Shown: piece by piece, positions 39,886 to 59,384 of the stretch
How positions within the stretch are numbered: position 1 is the first letter of the stretch
Layout of the letters: every line of letters begins with the position of its first letter
NCBI RefSeq assembly: GCF_963422355.1
Contig: NC_085092.1
Span: 3,322,471-3,386,470 of the forward strand
Source: Corticium candelabrum
Taxonomy: Eukaryota; Porifera; Homoscleromorpha; Homosclerophorida; Plakinidae
Length of the DNA: 64,000 nt
Direction of reading: 5' to 3'
Made by a program: the position numbers and the translations under genes
Notes under the pieces: generated by a model
The model's input: only the letters and a program-made list of their open reading frames with translations
Told to the model about the DNA's origin: nothing
Databases searched by the model: none

Positions 39886-40403
39886 TACCGTAAAACCAGA
39901 AAATTGTGCGTACATAATATTGTGCGATTTTGTCCGAAATCACTCCTTCGACTCTATTGTGCGGTTTTAAATTGTGCGATTGGCAGCCATGTACACTCAT
40001 GGCGTTGCAGTTCCACCTTGTACAAATCACGGAACTTGCGGACTGTTGACTCAGACACATTCCAGCGCAGTTGCCTAGTGAAGTGTCTGACTGCTGCAGC
40101 AGGCCTGTGGTGGGCTGTATACTTTCCAATAGCTGCCCTCACTTCCTCACTGTACGTGTGCTGGCTTGTCGTCTTTCTTCTGCATTAAACGGAACAGGGA
40201 CAAATATGCCCTTGTCTTTGGCGTAATACGCTGACAGAAATCGCGGATTGACATGGAAGAAACGGATGCTGTTCGGTAACAGGTGCCAAAGAATTATGCA
40301 TGTGCAATTGGTTTATGTTGTGCGGATGCAATTCGTGCGATGTCAGTTCGACCGCACAAAACGCACGATTTAATGTACCGCACGATTTTCTGGTTTTACG
40401 GTA
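39886..40403 (-). mobile_element. 518-bp pogo-type element with transposase N-terminus
   Basis: The ends are TACCGTAAAACCAGAAAAT and its complement, flanked by TA on both sides, as in Tc1/mariner-pogo elements. On the minus strand 40142..39954 reads AIGKYTAHHRPAAAVRHFTR then ESTVRKFRDLYKVEL, a helix-turn-helix DNA-binding N-terminus of a pogo-like transposase. The catalytic DDE part is missing, so the element is non-autonomous. Confidence 0.8.
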
Positions 40404-40429
40404 TATATTTTTGCTTTTATTATCCATTT

Positions 40430-41010
40430 ATAACTCGGAGATCAACGAGCTCGAGTTTTTGAAGAAATTGGTTTGTTCTTCGTTTCCATCGACCAAATGG
40501 TCAAACACAAGTGGAATTCATTTAGAAACAATTCCAAAGACATTAATGTCCTTGCTATATTTGTCAGATTTTACTGGCTTTTTTGTTGGTGCAAAGCCAT
40601 CAACCTCAAATGGTTGAGAAATGGCCTCGTTGTGCTAAGGACGGACAAGGGAAACATCTAGTTCGATGTTTGTGCCAGATGAAGCATCAAATCTGACAAT
40701 GTCAGGGTGTAATTTGAGAGCCATCTTACATATCTTGGAACTCCCTATGATAACTCATGTTCAATGCACGCAAGCAATCACACCAGACACTGGCATTGGA
40801 TTCACTTGACTATGTAGGTCTGCCACCAGACTTACATGTAAAAATGAAATCCTTCTGTCAATGGCCTTTCCACACTCACATTGGGTAATTTCTGAAGCCA
40901 GTGGCATGTCACAGCCAACCTCGAACGAGTTGTAGTGCAAACTTTGATAAGGTAGAGGTACTTCTAAGCAATGCTCCAGTGCTCGATCTTGCTTAATAAC
41001 CGTCATAATC
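40430..41010 (-). mobile_element. Relic of LINE with restriction-like endonuclease
   Basis: Minus-strand fragments in order: ALEHCLEVPLPYQSLHYNSF, MPLASEITQCECGKAIDRR, a frame change to FFTCKSGGRPT, KLHPDIVRFDASSGTNIELD, VSLVRP, GFAPTKKPVKSDKYS and IPLVFDHLVDG. The CxCG...C knuckle followed by P-D...D...K..KY fits the C-terminal zinc knuckle and PD-(D/E)xK endonuclease of R2/HERO-like LINEs. There is no RT left and several stops. The clade is not certain. Confidence 0.55.
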
Positions 41011-41141
41011 GAACGTCTTGCTCCTGAGATTGTGGATTATCTTGAATTGAAGTAACTATCAAACGTCTTGTAGTAGTTTTGGCCCAGCCTATATACGTTG
41101 CAGTTGTTTAGGATTTCTGACTAGCTCATTGAAATATGTAT

Positions 41142-41344
41142 TGGTATAGACAACGATAGCAGGGAGGTGAGTTCTGAGGAAGGAAAAAAGTACATGAACA
41201 CGTGCTATTTACCAGAGAACAATGAACAGCAAAAGGCCCATGCCCAAGAACATTCTAGTGCCGTACCTTGTATGTCTAGAACATATCATAACTAGACACG
41301 GTGTACTCTACTAGCACAGTTTGCTACAGTACATATTCTCAACA
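41142..41344 (-). repeat. 3' LTR of the Copia element
   Basis: 203 bp, partner of 45018..45222. Both share the segments AAAGGCCCATGCCCAAGAAC and AACATATCATAACTAGAC and end TATTCTCAACA on the plus strand. Confidence 0.85.
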
Positions 41345-41399
41345 CTCCTCACTTGCAAGCAAACTGTTTTGTACTCCAGCCATTTCCCTCAATTTGCCT

Positions 41400-44300
41400 C
41401 AATTTCATGAACTGATCCCGACGTAATCCTTTGGTAAGTATGTCAACCGCTATGTTATCAGTGCGGCAGTATTCCATTTGTTCCCGAATGACATGGTATT
41501 TTATTCCAATGTGTTTGACTGGCCATGAAACTGTGGGTCTCTAGCAATACAAATGGATGACTGGTTGTCTTCAAATATCACCGTTGGTTCCTTTGATTGA
41601 CTTCCTAGATCAATGGTGAGCTGCTGCAACCAAATTGCTTCCTTGATGTGTTTGTTAACGTCATGTACTCAGCTTCTGCAGTTGATAGTGTTACACACGT
41701 CTGCTTCTTGCTTCTCCAGCTGATTGCCGCTCCACTGATTTGAAATAGTTATCCTGATGTTGCCTTGTGGGCGTCAATGTCTCCTGCCCAATCGACGTCT
41801 GAGTATTCAATGCAGTCTGCTGATATGCCATCCCTTATGCAAAGTAAACCAAATCTAAAGTACTCCTCAAGTTTGGAACAATATCTTGACACACTGCTTA
41901 TGGTATATGTAATATTCTGTGTCGTTTCATTTGACAAGTAGAGTAGGCTGTCGACATTTGATTGATACTGTTGTTGGTCGACACTTTCAGATTCTTCTAT
42001 TGCTTTCACCAGGTTCGTTCCAGCATCGACTGATGTGTCGATCGCTTTTGCGTTCTCCATGCCAAATTTCTGTGAAACACTTTCAGTATACGCAGGTTGT
42101 CTAATCCAGACACTTCCAGACTTCTTGTCTTGAATGACTTTCAAACCCAAAAATTAGCTTAGTTTACCCATATCTTTTACTTAAAAATACGCTGAGCCTG
42201 GGCTTTCTTGACTTCTTCTATTTGCTTGTTGCTCTTTTCGGCTAGTATAATGTCAACATGAACTCTTACCATAGACATATCTCCTTCTGAAGACAAGTAA
42301 AGACATTGATTGCTGGTTGTTTGTACAAACCCCATTCTGTTTAAGTGGATATCCAATGTAGAGTTCCAACAGTCAGACGACTGTTTCAGACCATGAATGC
42401 TTTGTTTTCGCTTGCTCACTAATTTTTTTGTCACTCAGCAACAAATCCTTGTGGTTATCTCATGGTTACCTCTTCTTTTAGTCTTGCTTTCAAAAAGGCA
42501 GTTGTTACATCCATCTGGTGTAGTTTCAGATTATTTTGTACTGCCAGGGCAATGATCATGCGGAGAGATTGAAATCTGACTACTGGATTAAATGTTTCAC
42601 CACAGTCAATTCCAGGCTTCTGGGCAAATCCTTGAGCCACCAGTCAAGCCTTGTATCATTCTACAGTGCCATCAGCATCAATCTTGCACTTAAACACCCA
42701 GTTACTGCCAACTGCTTTTCGATCTTTGGCAGTTCCACCAAGTCCCAGACATCCTTTACATAAAGAGAATTAATCTCCTTTCATGGCACTTGACCATTCA
42801 GCTTTGTCTGGATTGGCTAGCGCTTCCTTACAGTTACTGGCTCCTTCAGGTCACCATTCAAGATGGTTATCCATTTCCCATAATGATCAGGTTGTCGTCT
42901 TTCCCTTTCTGATCACTGCAATAATGGTTATGGTACTGGTTGTGGTACTCGTTGTGGTAGCTGATCCTCAGTCAAGTCTTCCTCCATGAGACAATCAAAT
43001 TCCGTGTATCGACTTTTGATTGTGACTCGTTGAACACACATCTTGACTGTGAAGAACTCTTGCACGCATATCATATAACCGATATCCTTTTGTGTTTGCA
43101 CCATAGCCCAAGAAAGTACATTTTCTCACTTTTAAGTCCAATTTCTGTCTCTTTTTTTGGTATATGAGCGTACGCCTCACACCCAAAAACTCGCAGATGT
43201 TTAACTTTTGGTTTCTTGCGTGTCTAAGCCTCAAAAGGGAGTCATGCCCTTGACCACTTTCATAGGACTTTGGTTTGCATATAAGTAGCAGTTGACAATA
43301 CCACTGCCCAAAGTCTATATGTGGCAGTTTCCCATCTGCTAGCATTGATCGAACTGTCTCAACCAGCGTCCGATTCATTCTCTGTGCAACACCATTCTGC
43401 TGAGGTGTTTTCGGTATAGTAAGTTTCTGTCGAACTCCTTCTGCCTTCATACCTCTCAAACTCGATTGATGTGTATTCTCCACGGTTGTCTGTGCTCAAA
43501 CTTTCAGTTTTCAACTAGTAGTTTTCTCCACCAAAACCTTCCAATCCAAGAACTGCTCAAATACGTCGTCTTTGCGCTTCAGGACATACATTTAAGTCCA
43601 CATATAACGGGTTTTGTCATCAATGAAAGTAAGAAAGTATTCGACTCCACTCAGCGACTTCTCGTTCATCCATCTGCACAGTGACATGTGCACTAAACCA
43701 AGTAGCTCTTTGGACCGCTTGTCTTCATTGGTTTGAAGTTGACGCCTGTGATGCTTTTCTTCCACTCATGAGTCACAGAAACTGTATTTCATCAATGTGT
43801 CATAGTCAAATCCAGCAACAAACTTGTCGTTTGCCAACTTTTGTTGCAGATTTCGTGAATCCAAAAGATCAAATTGCTGATGTCAAATTTCTTTGTCAAT
43901 TGGATTGTATCCACAGGTGTATTAGCTTGTTGACAATCTATCTGACACTCTAGATAGTATAGAGTCTCTGCCCCACTTCCATTGCAACAGCAATTAGCTT
44001 CCGGTCTGCATCCAATATCTGGCATCTGCCCTCGGTAAATGTAACTGATTTTCCAGCTTATGCTGCCTTTCACACATTGATCAAGTTGTAGGACAGTGTT
44101 GGCACATACAGCACATCATCCAATCTGCATTGCTTCATTTTTCCATTAGCCAATTTTAGCTTCAGTCTCACGATTCCTTGCCCAGCCGCTTCTAGTTCAT
44201 GTCCATCTCCCAGTATAACTTCCTGTAGCCGCTCCATGTTACAGAGCTCACCAAACATTGTACGATCATTGCACATATGACTGGTTGCGCTTGAGTCCAC

Positions 44301-44990
44301 AATCCAGCTGTTCAGTCGACTATTGGTACTAGCCGACAGCATGAGGCTTACCACAGAACCAGCATCTTCATTGTCTGAACTGCTGCTGTCTCTCTGTTTC
44401 ATATCAACTTTGTTGGCCTTGTGCTTGCCTCTCCTCTCCTTTCCATCTTCAGCCAACTCACTACAGTTTCGTCCCATATGGTCAAATTTTACAATTTATG
44501 GCATTTTGGCCCTTTCCTCTTTAGCCTTTGCTTGATGGCCTTGCTTTCTATTTCACTAACTCCCACTCGATCCTTTAGTTTTTGCTCCTCGTGCAGCAAA
44601 CGTTCTTTTACTACATCCATCTTTGCAACATCTGCGTTTGCCTCCAGCGCTGTCACCAGCATATTGTAAGAGTTGGGTAAACTGACTAGTAGATGTACAA
44701 CTCAGTTCTCTTTATTAATTAATTGGACCCTCACCACTGACACCAATCAGGTGATGGCTCAACAGACAGTACAATAGTGGCCAATGCTTGATTCTTTTGC
44801 ACCAAAACGTGTGCTGTCAGTCGAGTCCTCGACAGGCAGGTTCTCAGATCCATTTACGATATTTTACAGCCCGTCTTTCATTAGAGTCATACGATACTCT
44901 ACTTTCCATGTCGCATAATTGCACCATGTTGAGGAATAATCATGACTTTCTTCTGCTCAGTTGCCATTCGATCGAGTGTCAACAACGCAG
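41400..44990 (-). pseudogene. Copia gag-pol (broken)
   Basis: Read on the minus strand. Gag ends in a zinc knuckle (degraded, then GRNCSELAEDGKERRG near 44470). Protease is WIVDSSATSHMCNDRTMF (about 44310), with Ala where the active site usually has Gly. Integrase has IPKTPQQNGVAQRMNRTLVE (about 43420) and RKCTFLGYGANTKGYRLYD. RT has IDCGETFNPVVRFQSLRMII and LHQMDVTTAFLKARL (about 42500-42610), then VHVDIILAEKSN where YVDDIIL is expected, with one Asp lost. RNase H has EYSDVDWAGDIDAHKATSG (about 41755-41810). Frame changes separate these parts, so the element is dead. Confidence 0.88.
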
Positions 44991-45017
44991 TGGAAGAGCG
45001 CTGGGCCCATAACCTAT

Positions 45018-45222
45018 TGGGGTATAGATAACGATAGCAGAGAAGTGAGCGCTGAGGGAGGGACGAACGTACACGAACACATGCTATATTACCAGAGAAC
45101 AGCGAAAAACAAAGGCCCATGCCCAAGAACAGTCTATTACTGTGCCTCGTATGTCCAGAACATATCATAACTAGACGCGGTATACTAACTAACACAGTTT
45201 GGTAAAGTGTATATTCTCAACA
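45018..45222 (-). repeat. 5' LTR of the Copia element
   Basis: 205 bp. On the plus strand it starts TGGGGTATAGATAACGATAG and ends GTATATTCTCAACA. Confidence 0.85.
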
Positions 45223-45289
45223 AGATGTCCTATTTATTAGGCTTGTTCCAAGCTAGCTGTTATTGATTCAGAAACAGAGTTAGCATTTT

Positions 45290-46295
45290 CCAATGGGTGA
45301 ATGATAGAAGTGACAATATCTTGATGGTCTTAAAGAGTTGAGGAAGTCTGCAAAGAGAGTGTGCCCAATATCAAACGTAGATAACATTAGAGATACGTTT
45401 GAGAGAAGACCCCCAGAAGCAGCGAAACGGACAGGAAAGTTGCCTGAAGCCATTCTTTATTCCCTTTATCATGATATTGAATTAACTTCTGAAGTGTTGA
45501 TGTAGACAACTGGTCATGATTCTCAGCAGATGGCCGAAGCAACATAGAAGATATTTATTATCCAAGATATTCTTTACTCGAAGCACATGACAAAACCGCA
45601 ATAACAATATTCAACTCTTGGTGTCATCTAAGACAAGGTTGCAATGGTGTTGGCCCTTTTTTTTAGCAAATTCAAGACAAAACTTCCAAAAAACTCTTCT
45701 TCCCCAACCTGTTTGTCTGTCTGCTTGTAAACTTGCTGTTATCCCTATTGTGCTTGAAAATTTTGGACTTCGAGATTCAAAGTTTGAGGCATTCTTGGAT
45801 GAATTAGCGAAGAAAGCTGGAAGGAAGAAGTAGAGTGTAAGACTGACTGGCATAGAAGAATCTCTCTAACCATTCAAGAATGTAACAGTTGACTTATGTT
45901 GTCTGCGATGTCTGTTTATAAGGTAGAAGCTGAGAACATTTGTCAGTGGGCAAAGACATCTAATGTTGTATGCATTAAGCACCATGTCAGACTTTTAGTT
46001 TTTGTATTGTTGTATGGAACTATACCTTTGCTGATCATTCAAGTAGTTAAGATCTGCGATAATAAAAAATAGACCAATCCATCTCTCTGTCTGTTTGTGT
46101 GCTTGCGTCTGTCTTTCTATCTGCTTTTGTCTGTGTACATGTTTGTTTATTGTTTGTGTGTATGTTCATTTCTCGTTTTCTTGGGGAAATACTGTGTAAG
46201 GTAATTGAACTTAGTGAAGAGTACATGAGGAAACTTGGACGACTATCTTTCAATGGAACTATATATGCCATTGAGCTGACTGCATGTGACTAAAT
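45290..46295 (+). other. Possible decayed coding region, unidentified
   Basis: Protein-like pieces appear in shifting frames: LRKSAKRVCPISNVDNIRDT then ERRPPEAAKRTGKLPEAILY (about 45340-45480), IEDIYYPRYSLLEAHDKTAI (about 45545), LAVIPIVLENFGLRDSKFEA (about 45730) and FLGEILCKVIELSEEYMRKL (about 46175). Together they suggest a broken gene or element on the plus strand. I cannot name the family. Confidence 0.35.
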
Positions 46296-53555
<7,260 letters not shown>

Positions 53556-53754
53556 ATTTCCACTTGCCAATATGACTCAAAGTCAAAGAATCATTTGTAC
53601 TATATACACATGTTGTAAGTGCAGATCTTGAGTTTAGTCAGTAAATACAATTTTTCTCTAAGTGGTTTGATACAAGATAAATAGTCAATGATCAGACAAG
53701 CAAATATGTCCACAACGTTAAATTGTCACGAAAATCAAGAACTTTTCCCATAAA

Positions 53755-54015
53755 CAAAAGCACGCTCCAGTTTTCTTTGACTTTACTGGAATCAACGAGA
53801 AGGTCACAGCTATGATTGACCTTGAAGCAACTTCATATCTGTCTTGTAAATGGCCAAGTTACTCAAATGAAAAAGATCTTTCTGAACAAACAGCCAAAAG
53901 TAGATGCTCTTCAAGCGTGGTCGACACTATTAGTTTTCCTTTGGACTCTTTCCCACAACTGTGTCTTGAATCGGTTAGGGAAGCAGTGAAAGAACTAAAA
54001 AGAAGGAGAATGTAA
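53755..54015 (+). pseudogene. IFI44-like GTPase relic
   Basis: It reads PVFFDFTGINEKVTAMIDLE, matching PIFFDVAGVNDKIVNEFDLK of the gene at 105. Then, after a frameshift near 53870, KVDALQAWSTLLVF (compare KVDNLRAWSIICLV), and after another, LDSFPQLCLESVREAVKELK (compare ADAFPTRLLQHVDQALKELK). There is no P-loop exon start, no G4 exon and two frame changes: a dead fragment of a paralogue. Confidence 0.8.
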
Positions 54016-54239
54016 GATTAATGTGCTAGTATACTTTTTGCTATATAGTCCGTTGCAACAAGGCTAGATAACGCCTTTTTTACACTTGCAGCACATTCAA
54101 TGAGCATTGACCCATGCATTTCTCACTAGCTAGGAAAACGCAATTCGCAAAACGTCATAGAGTATATATGTACACGCCTATATTGTATTGTGTGTTGTAG
54201 AATCTGCATTCATTCATAGTAGCTGCCAGCTATAGTTAA

Positions 54240-55003
54240 GAGTTGCTAAGCAATGGCTGACATTGACCAGTCAACGGTTGCTGTGGACGATGAGGATCTA
54301 GATTATCATCCTTTTGACTCACTAGAAAGTATAGATAAAGGCGGAGATGAAGCGAGTGATGTAACTAATGAGGAGATATCGGATGAACCAAAGCTTGCGA
54401 TTGTTATGTGTCAAGAATGTATTAGAGCAACGAATTCAAGTCGGACAGATGACGGTCAGTGAGTCATCGTGATATATATGTGACTATTATGAGGCTGTTA
54501 GTCACATGACAGTAATCACCAACTGTGTGTATGACAATACAGTATTTTGGTCTGATCAAGAGTGCGTGCGTGTTTGTTTTATGTACTTTAACTCTTTGGA
54601 CAACTAGGAATACTCTAATACTCATTTATGGTTGGCTTGCTATTCCTAGTACATCACAGACCTCTCAACTTTTCTTTGCACCAAATCATGAGACTGTCTG
54701 CTGTAAACGACTACGTCTATTAAACGTGTTCAAAATAGGCGTGGTTAACAGCTTACGTGTTTGTCTTGCTTTATGTTTTTGTGCAACAAGGCTTCGCCTC
54801 GAACATCCAACATTACTTTTACTGAAGGTAGATACGGGACCACAGGTCTGCACAAAGTGACTGTCAGAGTGTGTCTTGGTGGGCTTGTTGGGAGAAAGCA
54901 CTGGCAATCGTGAGAATTGAGCACAAATCGTGGGATAGTGAGACATGCTTGTAAATTGTGAGTGTCACGACGAAATCGTGAGAGTTGAGAGGTCTGTAAC
55001 TTA
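54240..55003 (+). repeat. Duplicated unit with acidic ORF and MITE, copy A
   Basis: It opens with ATG at 54253: MADIDQSTVAVDDEDLDYHP and then an acidic stretch ending ATNSSRTDDGQ (69 aa, unknown family). A spacer follows, then an inverted-repeat element at about 54656..55001 with ends ACAGACCTCTCAACTTTTC and its counterpart ACAGACCTCTCAACTCTCAC. Matches 58100..58938 in the same orientation. It ends at GTAACTTAA, where the MULE begins. Confidence 0.75.
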
Positions 55004-57540
55004 AGAAACTTTTGGACACTTTTATAAATTGATGATCTTCAGTGTCAAGCTTCTGCATAGTGTCTACCATTACAGCATGCAGTCGTTTCTCCAAATCATC
55101 TGAGCTTTTTGTATCATTGACTGAAGCATTGGCAACTGCATCAACGATGTAATCATCTTCGTAATTTTGCTGAATTTTTGCCATGACCCTACGTTTTTCG
55201 AAATGGGTGTTATCACTGGTCTTAAAACTACTCGCAATGTTTCCAGTGTCATGGTCATACTTCTCTTGATGGATTGATGCATAAAAGTCAATACGAGCCA
55301 TTGCATTGTCTCCAAGAGCTACTTTTGCAATTGTTTGCCTTGATAGGGCACTGAGAGAAGGGAAAGTATTTACAGATTTTATTTTGTACCTGGCTACAAC
55401 TGCAGATTGGTGTGCACATGGTGATCCATCTGTTCCCTTTTCGCAACTACATGCTCCTATGTGCATATCAACCATGCATTACTTCTCTTCACATACTCTC
55501 AGCCTCTGCTTGCTTTGTACCTTAAGCAGTCCATTGTCAAGGCACTCAATTAGACTTTGCTGACCTGCACTTGCACCCTTGCAAAGGAACTTGTCTGCAA
55601 CAAAGTTTTCTATCCTGTTGTTAGACACATTCAGTAGCTTTCTTTGATAATAGACTTCCATCGATTCTCTAATGAATGAAAACATTTCAACAAGATTATA
55701 GGCTTTTATTCTACTAAAAACTTGGTCTTTGATGATTCTGATGCCAGCCCCAGCATAATTGTTGGTATGATTTCCGCAAATCATTATGTTCTTCCTGAAA
55801 CAAATAGCCTAGTCTTTTCGCTTTGACTGTAGTGAGGTTATATGCTGGAGGAACCCAGGGTACTTCTTGGCTACATCATGTCTCTGTAAGTTGTTATAGC
55901 TTTTGTTTAACTCAAATTCTGATGTTGACTACACCATGATTTTGCCACTTTGATTAGGACAATTCTGTCAGTGTGTTTGATTCTGTTCTTGCTGTTGTGC
56001 AGCCAAGTCCATCTTCGTTGAAGGAAGTGAAAAGTGCACAAAAGGAGACGAGTTTCATTCCAAGTAGAGTGAATGGCTTCTCTTTCCGTAGTACTATCAT
56101 CTGTCATGATCAGTGACGGTCTTTTAAGTGCACCTCTGCCAAAGAATGCGTTGTTGGAAATTTCTTGCAGCTTGTTCAGCCCACACTGGATGGTATCCAC
56201 ACTGGATGATATCTCGCTTTTCATCTGACACAACCACAACTCCCAAAGGAAGTGAGCAAGCTGCATGGCTTGTTGACAGAATAAATATAGAGTTACTGAA
56301 GTGATCAAGTATTGAAGTGAAGTCACAAAATACCAGTTCACCTGCTTGTTGCACCATTTGATGTACCTTGGACATCAAGGGTGTGCATACTGCTAAGATC
56401 AGGGGTTGTTTAACTTGATTTATTTTTCTCTTTTTCTTTGAGGGTGGTTGGTGAATAGCTTGTCTTGTTTGATAGGACAACCACTTTCACTGTCACTTCC
56501 ACTGTCACAAGAGTCAGCATTTTTCCTTTGAACGGTTGCAAAACTGCCTTTCCATGTAAGTCATTCCAACATTCATTATATCTGGCTATTTCTTCAAGCA
56601 TGTCAAACCTTTCTTTCCCATTGTCTTGCCACATTTCAGTTAATCTCCATTCATTGTACAATCGACAAACATCTTGCCAAGACGGATTGATAGCTTTGTC
56701 AGCTAAGTCCACTTGAACTGTGTTCCTCAAAATTGAATTCTCAAATAGTGGTGTTTCATAGGCATGCCATGCAGATGATGCCGAATGTCCTGCTTCAAAC
56801 AACTGGATAAAGGATTCCTTTGTTTCTTGCAGGATGGAACGAAAGCTAAGTGAAAGTACACTACAAATTGGATGGTTGTGCACGTGCACAATGTTGGCTA
56901 GTGTTGGATGTTGTGCAAGGTTACTTGAATTACTGCATTGCCTCAAACATTTGTTTGGTGGACGTTGTACTCTCAATGTTATGGTTGATGGGCATCCTGT
57001 TTTCTTCTTTCTAAGGTTATCAGCCAGACCTTTTTAATAGCACGTGATGACATGCGTGCTAGCTGTTTACTTGTAGTAGGTTTTTGCTTGTGTTGACAAT
57101 GCATGTCTACTTTATACAGAACATATGTCATAGTTGGCTTATAAGTTCGAGTGGTTCTAAAAGTACATTGGCTATGCTTCATCATAGAAGCTAGCCATTT
57201 TTTGGCTTCATCTTCAGTAGTGGTGCTGGTTCGTATCACAGCCTTGAACTGTTGACTAGGGGCACCAGGAAATTCCCTGGATTGAAACTCTTCCAATTTT
57301 TCGATGAGTTATGTATATCCTTGCGGCAGTACGGTTTGCAAGAGTTCTGGTAAATTTTCCGACTCCTGTAAATTGTCCCATGAACTTGATCTCATCTGAC
57401 TGTTCACACAAGCTTTGTAGAGAAGAATGAGTGTTTTTTTAAAGAACCCATAGTTGCTTCGTCAGGCAGTACCACATTAGAGGTTAATTCTGCTGCTATC
57501 CTTGCTCTGATTTGTGGCATGTCAGTCTATGTTGAAATGG
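55004..57540 (-). mobile_element. MULE (Mutator-like) transposon, transposase broken
   Basis: Minus strand. The N-terminal part has DMPQIRARIAAELTSNVV (about 57520), LEEFQSREFPGAPSQQFKAV (about 57290) and a FAR1-like CTFRTTRTYKPTMTYVLYKV. Next come ANIVHVHNHPICSVLSLSFR and DVCRLYNEWRLTEMW. The MULE catalytic core is at about 56160-56000: LIMTDDSTTEREAIHSTW and LLLCTFHFLQRRWTWL. The C-terminal SWIM zinc finger is ACSCEKGTDGSPCAHQSAV (about 55455-55400). MULE transposases are DDE enzymes that cut and paste. Several stops and shifts break this copy. Terminal inverted repeats were not identified. Confidence 0.85.
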
Positions 57541-58019
57541 AGATGTTCTACCAAGCATATCATTATAGCATGAACATTATCATACCTGAGAAAAGCTAAT
57601 ATCTTTTTGCCTCATTAGATAACGAGCATACTCACAAACAAACACGCTACAGTTATAACCATTCGATTGACGTGGTATTCTCTAAATCAGAAGGCCATGA
57701 TGCTACATACTATATGAAACACATGCTACTGGATTGTTAACTGACTTCAGCTCTCTCATATACCCAGTCAGTACTTCACGCTGTGCTGTCTCGGTAATCA
57801 ACGCAATTTTGTCTTGCAAGCATCGTACGTGAAACAGAGAATTGGTGGAAAGAGAAATCAGTCCTAGAACAGGTTAATACATACAACTCAGACGGAATCA
57901 TTATATAAATAAAATAACAAATCAACAGGCAAGCAGACAGACAAACGGAAACAGACCAAATGTGGCTCACGTGTTGTTGTTACTTAGAAAATTAAGACAC
58001 TAAAAAGCCTCTTGGCTAT

Positions 58020-58938
58020 GTTGAGCATAAAGCAGACGATTCATTCGTTTTCGATATGAAGGGAGGCGAAGACAAGAGCACGGATCTCATGGACATAGCA
58101 ATGACTGACATTGACCAGCCAACATCTGTTTTGGACGATGAAGATCTAGATTATCATCGTGTTGACTTATTAGAAAGTGAAGATAAAGACGGAGATGAAA
58201 CAAGTGATGTAACTAATGAGGAGATATCGGATGAAGTATAGCTTGCAATTACATGTGTCAAGAATGTATTAGAACAACGAATTCATGTTGGACAGATGAC
58301 GGTCAGTGAGTCATCGTGATATATATGTGACTATTATTAGGCTGTTATTCACATGACAGTAATCACCAAGTGTGTGTATGAATACGGTATTTTTGGTCTG
58401 ACCAAGGGTGCGTATTTGTTTTATGTACTTTACCTCTTTGGACAACTAGGAATACTCTAATACTCATTCATGCTGCATCTTGAAATGGTTGGCTTGCTAT
58501 TCCTACTACATCACAGACCTCTCAACTTTTCTTTGTACCAAATATCATGAGACTGTCTGCTGTAAACGACAACGCCTATTAAACGTGTCCAAAGTAGGCG
58601 TGGTTAACAGCGTACGTGTTTGTCTTGCTTTATGTTTTTGTGCAACAAGACTTCGCCTCGAACATCTAAACGTTACTTTTACTGAAGGTAGATACCCTGG
58701 ATACCCAAGATACAAGCAAACAGACCCACATATAGAGTCTAGTCCAAAGAATCTGCTATGTCCAGAAAGACGGAACTAACAGGTCTACACAAAGTGACTG
58801 TCAGAGTGTCTTACGGTGAGCTTGTCGGGAGAAAGGACTAACAATCGTGAGAATTGGACACAAATCGTGAGATTATGAGACATACCATAAATTATGAGTC
58901 TTATGACGAAATCTTGAGAGTTGAGAGGTCTGTAACTT
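58020..58938 (+). repeat. Duplicated unit with acidic ORF and MITE, copy B
   Basis: ATG at 58056 gives a 61-aa acidic ORF (MKGGEDKSTDLMDIAMTDID, then EDKDGDETSDVTNEEISDEV, stop). The part from 58110 on matches copy A, as do the spacer and the inverted-repeat element (about 58516..58936, ends ACAGACCTCTCAACTTTTC). In this copy the MITE is longer, with extra sequence near 58695-58780. Confidence 0.75.
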
Positions 58939-59384
58939 AAATCATCATGTCATTGGATTACTCTGTGCTATACCAGTTTACAGAAGGTTTCAAAATGACA
59001 GCACTGGCTCTTTACTTTGTATCAAACTGTAGCTATTCTTCTAACGAGCCATTAGATGTTTGATCTTAATTTGAATGGTGTGAAAGTCAACAGGAAAGCC
59101 TTTGCAAGGTTAAAATGCAGCTGTAGTAAGATTGTAGTGTGCTATCTGCCCTGTTTTTTTTTATCCAGGTTTAGTTTAGATTGAGTAGCAAACATTTTTT
59201 TGGCATAATATTGGAATGGTCAGAATACATAAATACAAACATCCCAGAATTTTATCTGAAGCTGAAGAGCAGTAATAAGTTGTAGTGTTGTGTTTCCAGT
59301 CTCCTTGCTTTCCTTTTACTTACCAAAGTTGCAATTGACTGTACACATTTGAACTACAGTCTCGTGTGTTTGGAAGTTACACAA

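Larger units (their letters stand above)
41142..45222 (-). mobile_element. Copia (Ty1-type) LTR retrotransposon, old
   Basis: LTRs at 41142..41344 and 45018..45222 (TGG...CA) bound an element read on the minus strand. Next to the 5' LTR (45018 side) lies ATAGGTTATGGGCCCAGCGC, a primer-binding-like site of the initiator-Met type. The order is gag, protease, integrase, RT, RNase H, which defines Copia. The LTRs differ at roughly one base in six or seven by eye, so the insertion is old. No target duplication is visible. Confidence 0.9.

Noticed and set aside
54656-55003. MULE terminal inverted repeat
   Set aside because: The inverted ends belong to a separate short element that also occurs in copy B without a MULE next to it.
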